DNA of 64,000 nucleotides from positions 2,362,001-2,426,000 of the forward strand of contig NZ_CP088020.1 in NCBI RefSeq assembly GCF_021049245.1, read 5' to 3'. The first letter of the stretch is position 1, and every line of letters begins with the position of its first letter. Of this stretch, positions 55,792 through 64,000 are shown in pieces. Position numbers and translations under genes: made by a program. The notes below the pieces were generated by a model. The model searched no databases. It was not told the DNA's origin and saw nothing but the letters and a program-made list of their open reading frames with translations. This stretch comes from Radiobacillus kanasensis (GTDB taxonomy: Bacteria; Bacillota; Bacilli; Bacillales; Amphibacillaceae).

Positions 55792-56301
55792 CTAAATACT
55801 AGCATCGCCATTGGATGGCTTTTCCTCAGACTCCTTTTTTTCTTTTTTGTCCTCTTTCTTACCATCTTTACCTTTGCTTTCGCCTTTTTCATCCCCTTTT
55901 TGAGAACCCTTTAGGATTTCTTGGATTTTCTCAGCCGCTTGTGGGGCTAGGTCTAGCATCCTCTCATATAGATGAGTGTGTTGATCCAGGTGAATCATTT
56001 GTACACCGTTCCCGTTTACAATTAAAAAAGCAATAGGTGTAATCGACACCCCTCCACCGCTTCCGCCTCCAAAGGGAAGTGGCTGTCCTTCAGAGCTAGA
56101 GGAATCGGAACTTCCTAAGCTTTGCTGGCTGTAAAAGTCACTTCCACCTGCTGCAAAGCCAAATCCAACCTTGGATACTGTAATAATGACGCTACCATCC
56201 GGAGACTCAATCGGATCTCCGATGATCGTATTTACGTCTACCATGTCCTTCAAATTCTCCATCGCCGTCGTCATCAAGCCTTCAATTGGATGTTCATTCA
56301 T
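55792..56301 (-). CDS. ytfJ: GerW family sporulation protein YtfJ
   Basis: YtfJ (GerW) is a spore protein needed for germination with certain nutrients in B. subtilis. The 169 residues begin MNEHPIEGLMTTAMENLKDM. The central domain holds GFGFAAGGSDF and a Gly-rich loop, PFGGGSGGGVSITPIAFLIV. The C-terminal 35 residues are very rich in Lys, Glu and Asp (DGKKEDKKEKKESEEK), a low-complexity tail longer than I would expect. It follows ytfI by 16 bp in one operon. Confidence 0.93.
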   Translation of the reverse strand: MNEHPIEGLMTTAMENLKDMVDVNTIIGDPIESPDGSVIITVSKVGFGFAAGGSDFYSQQSLGSSDSSSSEGQPLPFGGGSGGGVSITPIAFLIVNGNGVQMIHLDQHTHLYERMLDLAPQAAEKIQEILKGSQKGDEKGESKGKDGKKEDKKEKKESEEKPSNGDASI

Positions 56302-56317
56302 GTTTCTTTCTTCCTCC

Positions 56318-56941
56318 TTAGGATTGTGTCAAATTACTAGTCCGAACTTTTTTCTGTTGTTTTTTTCTAGTTTTTAATAGTTGAATGAATGCGTATATAG
56401 CTTGTCCGATTCGAATGGAAACCATACATTCTACCTTAGTCATAGAGAACGCTTGTTGAAACAAAGGAATCACTTGAATCGAAGGTTCTGTTTTGAAATT
56501 CATATGTTCACCCATGTACCGAAGAATAGTCCCTTTCATAGCCCAGACACTACCGGATAGGACACCTGTCATACTAGCATCTCCCACCCCAACTCTACTT
56601 ATCCAATTGAAGCGGTGGATTTTGACTGGCCGAAGTAACCGTTCAATATTTCGTTTCCACTGCTTGGAAGACTCAATCCAGTTTCTCACCATATCCAATT
56701 TTCGAACATAAGGGTCAGAGTAAGAAGATTCTGTGTGATCCATCTGAGGAATATCGATCATTGATCCCCGATCACTAAAAGAAATCGTCTTTTTCAAAAT
56801 CGGTAATTTCCATACTTTTAAGATTATCTTTCCTTCACTCTGTTTCGGAATAAGTATAAGGTCCACTGTTGCATAGATTGGCAAAAAAAGTCCTACAATA
56901 CATAAAAGAATAAAAAGTAAAATGACGATAAACCAGAACAT
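56318..56941 (-). CDS. ytfI: DUF2953 protein YtfI
   Basis: YtfI is a sporulation-linked protein of the DUF2953 family. It has an N-terminal membrane helix (about 2-26, FIVILLFILLCIVGLFLPIY) and a basic cytoplasmic or intermembrane domain. The segment HRFNWISRVGVGDASMTGVL is the conserved core, and the C terminus is very basic. It is the first gene of ytfI-ytfJ, ATG after GGAGGTGG. In B. subtilis yteJ and sppA lie next to this pair; they are absent here. Confidence 0.9.
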   Translation of the reverse strand: MFWFIVILLFILLCIVGLFLPIYATVDLILIPKQSEGKIILKVWKLPILKKTISFSDRGSMIDIPQMDHTESSYSDPYVRKLDMVRNWIESSKQWKRNIERLLRPVKIHRFNWISRVGVGDASMTGVLSGSVWAMKGTILRYMGEHMNFKTEPSIQVIPLFQQAFSMTKVECMVSIRIGQAIYAFIQLLKTRKKQQKKVRTSNLTQS

Positions 56942-57077
56942 GAGCCCACCTCCATACCTTCATTATTTTCATAGTAGGGAAGGTTTAAACCCTGAATTCA
57001 CTCCCACTGGGATAATCATAAAAATGATGATACGATGGAGAAGAAGATTGGTTACATAATGAATGGAGGAATCCACG

Positions 57078-57878
57078 ATGGATACACGTCGAAACCTATA
57101 TTTTTATTATCCAAAGGAAGAAGAACTTGAACAAAAATTGGAACCACTATTCAAACTTGCGAGAGACAATAATTTTTCTATTGTTGAAGATGCAGAGGAC
57201 GCAAATGTTATTATAAGTGTCGGAGGCGACGGTGCCTTTTTACAAGCCGTTCGAAAGACTGGATTTCGCCAAGATTGTTTATACACGGGAATCGCTAGAC
57301 ATAATGAAGCGGGATTATATTGTGATTTTAATTTAGAAAATTATGATGATATGGTTCATTCTATTATGAATGAAGAGTTGGAAGTAAGAAGGTTCCCGGT
57401 AATTGATGTGAGTGTAAACGAGGAAACTAATTTCCTATGTTTAAACGAGGTAAGTATTCGTTCCACACTTATCAAAACGATTGTCATAGACGTATTTATT
57501 GATGATAATCATTTCGAACGCTTCCGAGGCGATGGCTTAATTGTAGCAACACCTACAGGTAGTACAGGCTATAACAAGTCGACACACGGTGCGGTTGTCG
57601 ATCCTAAAACACCATGCTTCCAAGTGAGCGAGCTTGCAAGTTTAAATAACAATCGTTACCGTACACTCGGTTCATCCTTTATTTTAGATAAAGAAAGAAC
57701 CTTACGTTTGGAAATTATTCAGGATGGCAATGATTATCCGATTATCGGCTTTGACAACGAGGCATACTCGGTTAGAAACATTCGCGATCTCACCATTACA
57801 ATGAGTAATCAAATTGTGAAAACGGTAAAATTAAAAAACAATTCCTATTGGGATCGCGTAAAACGAACTTTCTTGTAA
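57078..57878 (+). CDS. nadK2: NAD kinase
   Basis: This enzyme phosphorylates NAD to NADP. The GGDG motif (VGGDGAFLQAVRKTG) near residue 50 and the conserved ATPTGSTGYNKS loop near 160 are intact. The frame is open from 57063, but GGAGG fits ATG 57078 (MDTRRNLYFYYPKEE), giving 266 residues, as in the second NAD kinase (YtdI, NadKB) of B. subtilis. Position between ytfI and ytcJ supports that paralogue; the other copy is not in this window. Confidence 0.94.
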   Translation: MDTRRNLYFYYPKEEELEQKLEPLFKLARDNNFSIVEDAEDANVIISVGGDGAFLQAVRKTGFRQDCLYTGIARHNEAGLYCDFNLENYDDMVHSIMNEELEVRRFPVIDVSVNEETNFLCLNEVSIRSTLIKTIVIDVFIDDNHFERFRGDGLIVATPTGSTGYNKSTHGAVVDPKTPCFQVSELASLNNNRYRTLGSSFILDKERTLRLEIIQDGNDYPIIGFDNEAYSVRNIRDLTITMSNQIVKTVKLKNNSYWDRVKRTFL

Positions 57879-57942
57879 GGGCGTAAGATGCAGCTAGCAT
57901 TTTCTTCTGTTAAATAATAAAAAAAGTCATTTTTGAAAAAAA

Positions 57943-57980
57943 AGGAAACCTTCCATTAAAATTGAGAAGGTTTCCTCTTC
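57943..57980. terminator. Bidirectional terminator between nadK2 and ytcJ
   Basis: AGGAAACCTTC pairs with GAAGGTTTCCT around a 12 nt loop. There is a long A-run before it and CTTCTTT after it. Confidence 0.85.
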
Positions 57981-57984
57981 TTTA

Positions 57985-59577
57985 TTACTTTGTTTGATAC
58001 ACGACATCTTCATCAATCACTGTCTTCATTACTTTTACTTGTGAAATAGCTGACGGTTCAACTTGTGATAAGTCCTCTTCCAATATGGTAAAATCGGCCA
58101 CGTAACCTGGTGCAATCTTGCCCATTTGATTCTCTTTACTAATGGCAAATGCACTTCCTTTCGTATAAAGGGAAATAGCTTCATATAAGGTTAGACATTG
58201 ATCCTCGTTATATGTTTTTCCGTCCATAGAAGATTGGCGTAAAACTGCTGCCTGGATTCCAAGTAAAGGATTTACGCTTTCAATTGGCGCATCTGAACCA
58301 CCTGCACAAGGAATTCCAAACTCCAAAAATGTTTTCCATGGATAAGATTGTTTAGCTCTTTCCAACCCAACTCTTTCGATCACCCAAGGAAAGTCAGAAG
58401 CAACAAAGGTCGGTTGAATATCCAATACAACTGGAACACGTTTCAAAATATCTAGTAGTTCTGAATTTACGATTTGTGCGTGAATAATACGGTCACGACG
58501 GTTTTTGTGCAACGGATACTTCTCAATCAATCGAGCAATTGTTATGGCCGCCTTGTCTCCAATTGCATGAACAGCGACAGGCATATCTTTTTCACGGGCT
58601 TTTTTTACAAGTACCTCTAGCTCTTCATCGCTATGAATGGGGATCCCATAATTGCCCGGTTCATCCACGTAAGGCTCGCTTAACCAGGCCGTTCTCCCTC
58701 CTAGGGCTCCATCGCTAAATATTTTCATAGCCCCAAGTTCAATAAATCCCGTCCCATCACCATAGTCCAATCCATCTTCCATCACTTCATCAAATACACC
58801 ATGGTGTATGAGCAAATGAGCTCTGAACTTTCTCTGTTTTCCGTTAATTCCTCTTTTAAAAGCCTGGTAGGTCTTCTTATAGCCTCCATAATAATTCAAA
58901 TCTTCTGTATGACCACCAACTAATCCAAGTCGAGTTAGATCATCAACGCTCTTTTCTACTAAGTTTTTCAAATATTCTTCCGATACTTCGGGTACGACTT
59001 TTTTAATGATATCTTGGGCTGTATCTAAGAAGAATCCTGTTTCTTCCCCGTTATCATTTCTTTCAATCAACCCGCCCTGCGGGTCTGGTGTATCCTTGTG
59101 AATACCGGCTAACTGAATGGCTTTGCTATTCGCTAAAATGGCATGACGACATACTCTTGTTAGGATCATCGGTTGGTCAGGAGCTACTTCATCTAGCTCT
59201 ATTTTTGAAAGAATTCGAGGATGTTCCCATTGGTTTTCATTCCATCCTTCCCCAACGAGCCATTCCCCTTTTTGCATGGTTTGAACTCTATCCTCTAAGG
59301 CAGCCAAAACTTCTTCGGCCGATTTCATAGGCGAAAGGTCCAAATGGGTTAATTTCTCCCCATGCCCAATAATATGTAGGTGACTGTCGACAAATCCTGG
59401 GTACGCTGTAGCGCCCTTGATGTTATGTTCCTCTGTAATTTGATTTTTATATGTTTCACGGAGGGATCTTTCTGTACCTACAGCCTGAATAACACCATTA
59501 GACGTGAAAACGGCATCCATTTTATCTCCCTCTTTTTCCATTGAATAAAAGGTACCCCCGTACCATAAAACACCCAT
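57985..59577 (-). CDS. ytcJ: Amidohydrolase family 3 protein YtcJ
   Basis: A metal-dependent hydrolase of the urease/amidohydrolase superfamily, with unknown substrate. Metal ligands are visible as DSHLHIIGHG (HxH) near residue 64, AVHAIGDKAA, RIIHAQIV and AGGSDAPIESVNPL (the distal Asp). A small N- and C-terminal beta domain closes the fold. The 530 residues are normal. The ATG at 59577 follows AAGGAG. A stand-alone gene between two terminators, as in Bacillus next to nadK2. Confidence 0.9.
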   Translation of the reverse strand: MGVLWYGGTFYSMEKEGDKMDAVFTSNGVIQAVGTERSLRETYKNQITEEHNIKGATAYPGFVDSHLHIIGHGEKLTHLDLSPMKSAEEVLAALEDRVQTMQKGEWLVGEGWNENQWEHPRILSKIELDEVAPDQPMILTRVCRHAILANSKAIQLAGIHKDTPDPQGGLIERNDNGEETGFFLDTAQDIIKKVVPEVSEEYLKNLVEKSVDDLTRLGLVGGHTEDLNYYGGYKKTYQAFKRGINGKQRKFRAHLLIHHGVFDEVMEDGLDYGDGTGFIELGAMKIFSDGALGGRTAWLSEPYVDEPGNYGIPIHSDEELEVLVKKAREKDMPVAVHAIGDKAAITIARLIEKYPLHKNRRDRIIHAQIVNSELLDILKRVPVVLDIQPTFVASDFPWVIERVGLERAKQSYPWKTFLEFGIPCAGGSDAPIESVNPLLGIQAAVLRQSSMDGKTYNEDQCLTLYEAISLYTKGSAFAISKENQMGKIAPGYVADFTILEEDLSQVEPSAISQVKVMKTVIDEDVVYQTK

Positions 59578-59664
59578 ATACTTCGAGCTCCTTCTTTACT
59601 GTATTCCTTTCATCATAAACAGCCTTTAGGTTGAATTGCAACTAGAATGACTATTTTCAAACAG

Positions 59665-59697
59665 GAAAAAGGGAGTAGTCGAAACTACTCCCTTTTC
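59665..59697. terminator. Terminator of the SASP gene
   Basis: GGGAGTAGT pairs perfectly with ACTACTCCC around a CGAA loop, with A- and T-runs on both sides. Confidence 0.9.
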
Positions 59698-59714
59698 AGC
59701 CAATTTATATTTTA

Positions 59715-59924
59715 TTATTGTCCGCCAAATGGTTGGCCTCCAAGCTGAGATTCAGCCATTTGCACTAGACGTTTAGTGATTTCTCCACCAACAGATCCGT
59801 TAGCACGAGAAGTTGTATCAGCTCCAAGATTAACACCAAATTCTTGTGCAATCTCTACCTTCATTTGATCAAGTGCTTGTTCCACACCAGCTACTAGAAG
59901 TTCATTACTATTGTTGCTTGCCAT
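59715..59924 (-). CDS. Alpha/beta-type small acid-soluble spore protein
   Basis: A major DNA-binding spore protein that coats forespore DNA and protects it from UV and heat. The 69 residues begin [20 protein letters not shown]. The germination protease site is [16 protein letters not shown], and the conserved [19 protein letters not shown] follows. The ribosome binding site GGAGGTGAG is strong. It corresponds in position to sspA of B. subtilis (next to thiI), but alpha/beta SASPs are too alike to assign the paralogue firmly. Expected to be SigG-dependent. Confidence 0.96.
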   Translation of the reverse strand: MASNNSNELLVAGVEQALDQMKVEIAQEFGVNLGADTTSRANGSVGGEITKRLVQMAESQLGGQPFGGQ

Positions 59925-60020
59925 GATGTCTCACCTCCTCGCTACACTTCTATAATGTGCAGAATCGAGAGGGAACATACAAAAAATGAACTGGTAGTTC
60001 TTTCATCTGCTTCCAGTTGG

Positions 60021-61214
60021 TTAGAGAAGATCCTGGAACTCAGCAGAACGATTTGCGGTAACTTCCATTGTTTCGATTTGTTGTAATGCTTCTTGAAAGT
60101 CTTCTTCTAAGTCCAGCTGATTTTCAAAGAACTCCACCTTTTCTAAGCGTGGCTTCGTCTTTGGAGCATTCGGAATAAAAATGGTACAACAGTCTTCATA
60201 TGGCCGAACTGATATATCATAAGTCTTAATCTCTTTTGAAATCGGAATAATCTCTCCTTTATCCATCGCAATTAATGGACGAAGTACAGGATATGAGCTC
60301 ACTGCATTAATCGCATGCATACTTTCCATCGTTTGACTTGCAACTTGTCCTAAACTTTCTCCAGTAGTTAGAGAGAGGATTTGACGCTGCTTCGCTACTG
60401 CTTCACTTATGCGAAGCATCATTCTACGCATTACCGTCATGGAATAGCCATGTGGAATATGTTGATGAATCTTTTGCTGTAAGTTTGTAAAAGGAACCAT
60501 ATGCACTTGAATGGTATGACCAAATTCTGTTAATCTCGCCACTAAATCAAGTACCTTTTGTTTCGCTCGCTCATTAGTAAACGGAGGGGAATGAAAATGT
60601 ATCACCTCTAGTTTAACGCCTCGCTTCATGGTAAGATAGCCGGCTACTGGGCTATCAATTCCACCCGACAAAAGAAGCAACGACTTACCAGAGGAGCCTA
60701 CAGGTAAACCGCCCGCTCCTTTAATTTTGGTTGATGTAATATATGTCGCTTCTGGGCGGATTTCCACGACAATCTCCACATCCGGTTGATGGACATTTAC
60801 GGTATATCCCTCTGTATTTGAAAGAAGATGACCACCCAGAACTTGATTCATATCCTGAGAACCAATTGGAAACTGTTTATCGATTCGCTTCGTCGTTACT
60901 TTGAAGGTTTTTGCATGGGCATTCTCCAGCGCATATAATGCAGCTTCTTTGATAGCTTCTACTTCATTATCCGTTTTAATTGCTAAGCTAAAGCTTTGAA
61001 TCCCAAATACGTCCTTACATTTATCTAAAATCGGTTCAGGATCCTGTCCATTTAAGAGAATATACATTCGGTCTCGGTTAGCTTTTACTTTAATCCCCGA
61101 AAAATCATGTAGCTTCAACCGGACATTTTCATGCAGTTGATTCACAAAGATCTTACGATTGTTCCTTTTCAATGACATTTCGCCATAACGAATTAATATA
61201 TGATCATAGTTCAT
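60021..61214 (-). CDS. thiI: tRNA 4-thiouridine synthetase ThiI
   Basis: ThiI adenylates U8 of tRNA and inserts sulfur, and in many species also helps thiazole synthesis. Domains: NFLD and THUMP (about 1-165), then the PP-loop ATPase with SGGIDSPVAGYL near residue 185. The 397 residues show that the C-terminal rhodanese domain is absent, as usual in Bacillus. It starts 6 bp after iscS, so sulfur donor and acceptor are translated from one message. The upstream SD is weak (GGGG). Confidence 0.96.
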   Translation of the reverse strand: MNYDHILIRYGEMSLKRNNRKIFVNQLHENVRLKLHDFSGIKVKANRDRMYILLNGQDPEPILDKCKDVFGIQSFSLAIKTDNEVEAIKEAALYALENAHAKTFKVTTKRIDKQFPIGSQDMNQVLGGHLLSNTEGYTVNVHQPDVEIVVEIRPEATYITSTKIKGAGGLPVGSSGKSLLLLSGGIDSPVAGYLTMKRGVKLEVIHFHSPPFTNERAKQKVLDLVARLTEFGHTIQVHMVPFTNLQQKIHQHIPHGYSMTVMRRMMLRISEAVAKQRQILSLTTGESLGQVASQTMESMHAINAVSSYPVLRPLIAMDKGEIIPISKEIKTYDISVRPYEDCCTIFIPNAPKTKPRLEKVEFFENQLDLEEDFQEALQQIETMEVTANRSAEFQDLL

Positions 61215-61220
61215 TCTTAT

Positions 61221-62354
61221 CTACCCCATTACTTTGCTCAATTGTTGTTTGACGGATTGAAAAGCTAAACTAAAGGAATGAATCTCCTCCATCGTATTGG
61301 AATACGATAAGCTAACCCGTAGTGCGGAAGTTGTTCTGTCTTTCGGTAAACCACAAGCCGCTAACACAGCACTCTCATCTTTATTTTTCGAGGAACATGC
61401 AGACTTCGTAGAAATAATAAAGCCCTCTTTCTCTATAGCGTGGATGACCACTTCTGGTTTAAAGCCAGGTAACGAAAAATTTAAAATATGCGGGGCATGG
61501 TGTTCACTATCATGAAGGATGACACCCTCCATATCACGCAATTTTTCAGAAAGCGCCTGTCGTATATCTGCTAGTTTTCCCTTATCTTGACTCTGTTTTT
61601 CCAAAGTCATTCTTAGTGCTTTTACGAAAGAAACTGCACCAGGAAGGTTCTCTGTGCCAGATCGATAACCAAATTCCTGTTCTCCTCCATGTAATAATGG
61701 AAATAAGGAAATATTTTTTCGAATGTAGAGAACCCCTGTCCCTTTTAAGCCGTGTATTTTATGACCTGACATTGTACAAAGGTCAATCTTTTCCAATGAA
61801 AGTGGTACTTTCCCTAGCCCCTGAACGTGGTCGACATGAAAATATAGCTTTGGATAACGACTACACACCTCTGCGATTTCCTCGATTGGTTGAATGGTTC
61901 CAATTTCGTTATTAACATGCATGATAGTCACTAGAATGGTATCAGAACGAATTGCCTTTTCAAGATCAGACACCGAAACTCTTCCTACTTCGTCAACCGG
62001 TAAGTACGTCACATCATAGCCCTGTCCTTCCAACGCTTTACACGTTTCCAAAACAGATGGGTGCTCGATTCTTGATGTAATAATATGTTTCCCTCTATTT
62101 ACATGCTCATAAGCAATACCTTTAATGGCGGTGTTATTCCCCTCTGTTCCACCAGATGTAAAGACGATTTCTTCCTCTTTCACCTGCAATAACTGAGCAG
62201 CTTGCCGTTTTGCAGCAGACAACAACTGCTCCGCTTCCGTACCTAATTGGTGAATAGAGGATGGATTTCCAAAATACGTTGTGGAAACCTGGTGAAAGCT
62301 ATCAAGCACTTCTTTATAAGGTTTTGTGGTTGCACTATTATCTAAATAAATCAT
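61221..62354 (-). CDS. nifZ: Cysteine desulfurase partner of ThiI (NifZ/IscS type)
   Basis: This PLP enzyme takes sulfur from cysteine as a persulfide for ThiI. The PLP Lys is in CTMSGHKIHGLKGTG and the persulfide Cys is in the loop STKSACSSKNKDES. The frame is open to 62384; ATG 62354 (MIYLDNSATTKPYKE) after AGGAG is the start, giving 377 residues. Linkage to thiI (6 bp apart) is that of B. subtilis nifZ, a dedicated desulfurase for tRNA thiolation, rather than the iron-sulfur cluster enzyme SufS. Confidence 0.95.
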   Translation of the reverse strand: MIYLDNSATTKPYKEVLDSFHQVSTTYFGNPSSIHQLGTEAEQLLSAAKRQAAQLLQVKEEEIVFTSGGTEGNNTAIKGIAYEHVNRGKHIITSRIEHPSVLETCKALEGQGYDVTYLPVDEVGRVSVSDLEKAIRSDTILVTIMHVNNEIGTIQPIEEIAEVCSRYPKLYFHVDHVQGLGKVPLSLEKIDLCTMSGHKIHGLKGTGVLYIRKNISLFPLLHGGEQEFGYRSGTENLPGAVSFVKALRMTLEKQSQDKGKLADIRQALSEKLRDMEGVILHDSEHHAPHILNFSLPGFKPEVVIHAIEKEGFIISTKSACSSKNKDESAVLAACGLPKDRTTSALRVSLSYSNTMEEIHSFSLAFQSVKQQLSKVMG

Positions 62355-62452
62355 GTTTATTCTCCTATCAAACACGTATGCCAATTACTAATATTATCAC
62401 ACTTTCTTTCCTATTGTTATGAAAATACTTGGCCCTCATTACACAGATGGAT

Positions 62453-62477
62453 GAAAAAAACCACATCACTAGGATGT
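62453..62477 (-). terminator. Terminator of ezrA
   Basis: On the minus strand CCACATC pairs with GATGTGG around a 5 nt loop, followed by eight T. Confidence 0.9.
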
Positions 62478-62482
62478 GGCTT

Positions 62483-64000
62483 CTAAGAACTCGTTAGTTC
62501 ACTATATTTTCTTTCCTCTAAACGTTTAATTGCATCAGGGTCTACTTCTTTAAGAGCTTGTACAGCTTGTTCTAAAGCATTTTCATATTCATAATTCCGG
62601 AACATTTTTTCTGCTTCTAACAACTTTGCCGCCAATATAGCATGCTGACTTCGATAACGGTTTGCGTATTGAATGACTAATTCAACTAACTCCGCCTGTT
62701 CCAGCAACAGGTTGGTTTGCTCCATAACAGCGTTCACAGCTTTCTCCGCAGCATCCAAGGAATGCTGTACTTCTCCCATGTCTAACGGCTGTTTTGCTAA
62801 GTTAGATAATACTTTTTCTAGTTTTTCGCTACCTTCTGTTAATAAGCCCCAAACATAAGAAGGAACACCTGGGATGTTACTCTTCTTTAACTTTCGATTC
62901 GTATCAAAGAGTTGCTTGCGCATTTCATGGACTTTTCCCTTTGCTTCTAGCTCGTCTTTTCGTAACGTACGAATTTGTTCCTTATATTCTGTATGTCTTA
63001 GTTGTAATTCTTCTAAGTCCTTAGAGCTTACTTCTAACGCATCTCTCATCGAAACAAAGGTTGCCTTATCACTTTGCATTTCTTCTTTTATTTCCTCAAA
63101 TTGATTACGGATAGATTGCATCCACTTCTCTAGGCTCAAATGGGATTCTAAGTCACTATCTTCAAAATAATAAGTATGTTGTAAGCTTTCAATTTCATCT
63201 TTTGTTTCTTGGAAATCCTTTAAAGAATCCTCAATCAGTTTTTCATAACTTGGGAAATGCTTCTCTACAAAGTTTTTCGATAGCGCTTCTTTTTCTAAAA
63301 GCTGATACATTTCTTTTAATCGTTGATCAATGTGTTCGGATACTTCAATCGCATCACTCATATTTCCTTTTTCAAGATCAAGAACAGAAGCGACCAATCT
63401 CTCTTGGAACTTGTGGAGTTCCTTTTCAAACCCCATTTGTTCAATGCGATATCCTTCTTCTTTCATGTCCTTCAGCCCAGCAAAAAGGTCATCAATTTGT
63501 GTCGGTAATGTTTGTTTACAGCTCTTGTAGATCTCTGGGAACACTTCCATTTCGTATTCCACTTTTTCTAGATGTTCTTTTAAGTCATCTACAATGACTT
63601 GTGCTTCTGTGTAATCTCCAGAATCAGTTAGATCAAAGTATTGTTGTAGCTTACCATCTAACTCATCAAATTCCACTTCAAAACGAATCTCGGCTTTTCC
63701 ATATTGGAAACGATTTTGAATCATCATTTTACGAAGTTCTTTTATACGAGGTTGAATATCTTCAATTTCTTGTCTCGTATGTTGCTCTGCCTCCATTAAT
63801 TGGTCAACCTCGGCAAAAATTTGTTCAATGCTCTTTTCGATTCGTCCTAAAATCTCATTCACCGCACGAAGATTTTTCTTCGCAGTAGATATACGATATC
63901 GATCCGCCGCTTCCTCAGCATCTAACAAGTACTCTTCAATATCCGGTAGTTCTCTCGTAAGAATGAGTTCCCATCTATCCTTCCATGATTCGAACTTATC
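62483..64000 (-). CDS. ezrA: Septation ring formation regulator EzrA, C-terminal part (cut by window end)
   Basis: EzrA is a membrane-anchored spectrin-like protein that controls where and when FtsZ rings form. About 505 residues of the C-terminal part are visible. The frame stays open to the window end and reads DKFESWKDRWELILTRELPD, which is EzrA-like; the N-terminal membrane helix is outside. The visible part is nearly all heptad coiled coil (for example KFQERLVASVLDLEKGN). It ends at a strong terminator 5 bp after the stop. The upstream neighbour of iscS in B. subtilis is braB, which is absent here. Confidence 0.95.
   Translation of the reverse strand, partial: DKFESWKDRWELILTRELPDIEEYLLDAEEAADRYRISTAKKNLRAVNEILGRIEKSIEQIFAEVDQLMEAEQHTRQEIEDIQPRIKELRKMMIQNRFQYGKAEIRFEVEFDELDGKLQQYFDLTDSGDYTEAQVIVDDLKEHLEKVEYEMEVFPEIYKSCKQTLPTQIDDLFAGLKDMKEEGYRIEQMGFEKELHKFQERLVASVLDLEKGNMSDAIEVSEHIDQRLKEMYQLLEKEALSKNFVEKHFPSYEKLIEDSLKDFQETKDEIESLQHTYYFEDSDLESHLSLEKWMQSIRNQFEEIKEEMQSDKATFVSMRDALEVSSKDLEELQLRHTEYKEQIRTLRKDELEAKGKVHEMRKQLFDTNRKLKKSNIPGVPSYVWGLLTEGSEKLEKVLSNLAKQPLDMGEVQHSLDAAEKAVNAVMEQTNLLLEQAELVELVIQYANRYRSQHAILAAKLLEAEKMFRNYEYENALEQAVQALKEVDPDAIKRLEERKYSELTSS

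Overview
The window is a chromosomal segment of an endospore-forming Bacillota, most likely a member of the Bacillaceae. Three things point there. Gene order closely follows the Bacillus subtilis pheT to ezrA segment (ysd, ytx, ytc, yta, ytw, ytv, yts, ytr, ytq, ytp, yto, ytk, ytf and ytc names). There are spore genes throughout (sspI, ytxC, ytrH, ytrI, ytfJ, an alpha/beta SASP). Ribosome binding sites are strong AGGAGG types, with TTG, GTG and one ATT start codon. Most genes are on the minus strand. I saw no rRNA, tRNA, CRISPR array, prophage or intact insertion sequence. The genus cannot be fixed from the sequence alone.

Layout. 1-3517: pheT (cut by the window start), pheS with a T-box leader, and the rRNA methyltransferase ysgA. 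3607-8519: sspI, a lytic transglycosylase, the M42 peptidase ysdC, a dimeric dUTPase, ysdB behind a sigma-W-type promoter, a TVP38 membrane protein (ytxB-like) and ysdA. 8592-12114: the rplT-rpmI-infC operon with an L20-type leader, then thrS with its own T-box. 12456-17705: ytxC, a 1 kb island of nested repeats, dnaI-dnaB, nrdR and an unknown gene. 17815-29778: speD with a possible SD-masking leader, coaE-mutM-polA, phoR-phoP, a MaoC protein, the TCA genes mdh-icd-citZ, and ytwI. 29867-38168: ytvI, fxsA, pyk-pfkA, accA-accD, a FadR-type regulator and the malic enzyme ytsJ, which carries a FadR-like operator. 38570-46047: dnaE, ytrH-ytrI, nrnA, ytpI, ytoI. 46684-51381: ytkL and an envelope-stress operon (below). 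51667-64000: an M24 peptidase, a universal stress protein, ackA-ytxK, ytfI-ytfJ, nadK2, the amidohydrolase ytcJ, an SASP, thiI-iscS and ezrA (cut by the window end).

The most interesting system is the minus-strand operon DUF4178 - PspA - DUF4247 lipoprotein - DUF350 membrane protein - membrane-anchored spermidine synthase-like protein, perhaps followed by ytkL. A very good sigma-W promoter (TGAAAC, 16 nt, CGTA) sits just upstream of the first start codon. Two strong hairpins inside the operon could set expression levels. SpeD, also in the window, could supply the decarboxylated SAM that a SpeE-type enzyme needs. I read this as a cell-envelope stress module that joins PspA membrane protection to polyamine or aminopropyl chemistry.

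The intergenic DNA holds several repeat families. Family A (3 copies) has about 22-28 bp imperfect terminal inverted repeats. Family B (2 copies) has a hairpin with compensatory changes between copies. Family C has 10 bp perfect terminal repeats. A 50 bp module D is nested inside both an A copy and a C copy. These are not coding, although open frames run through them.
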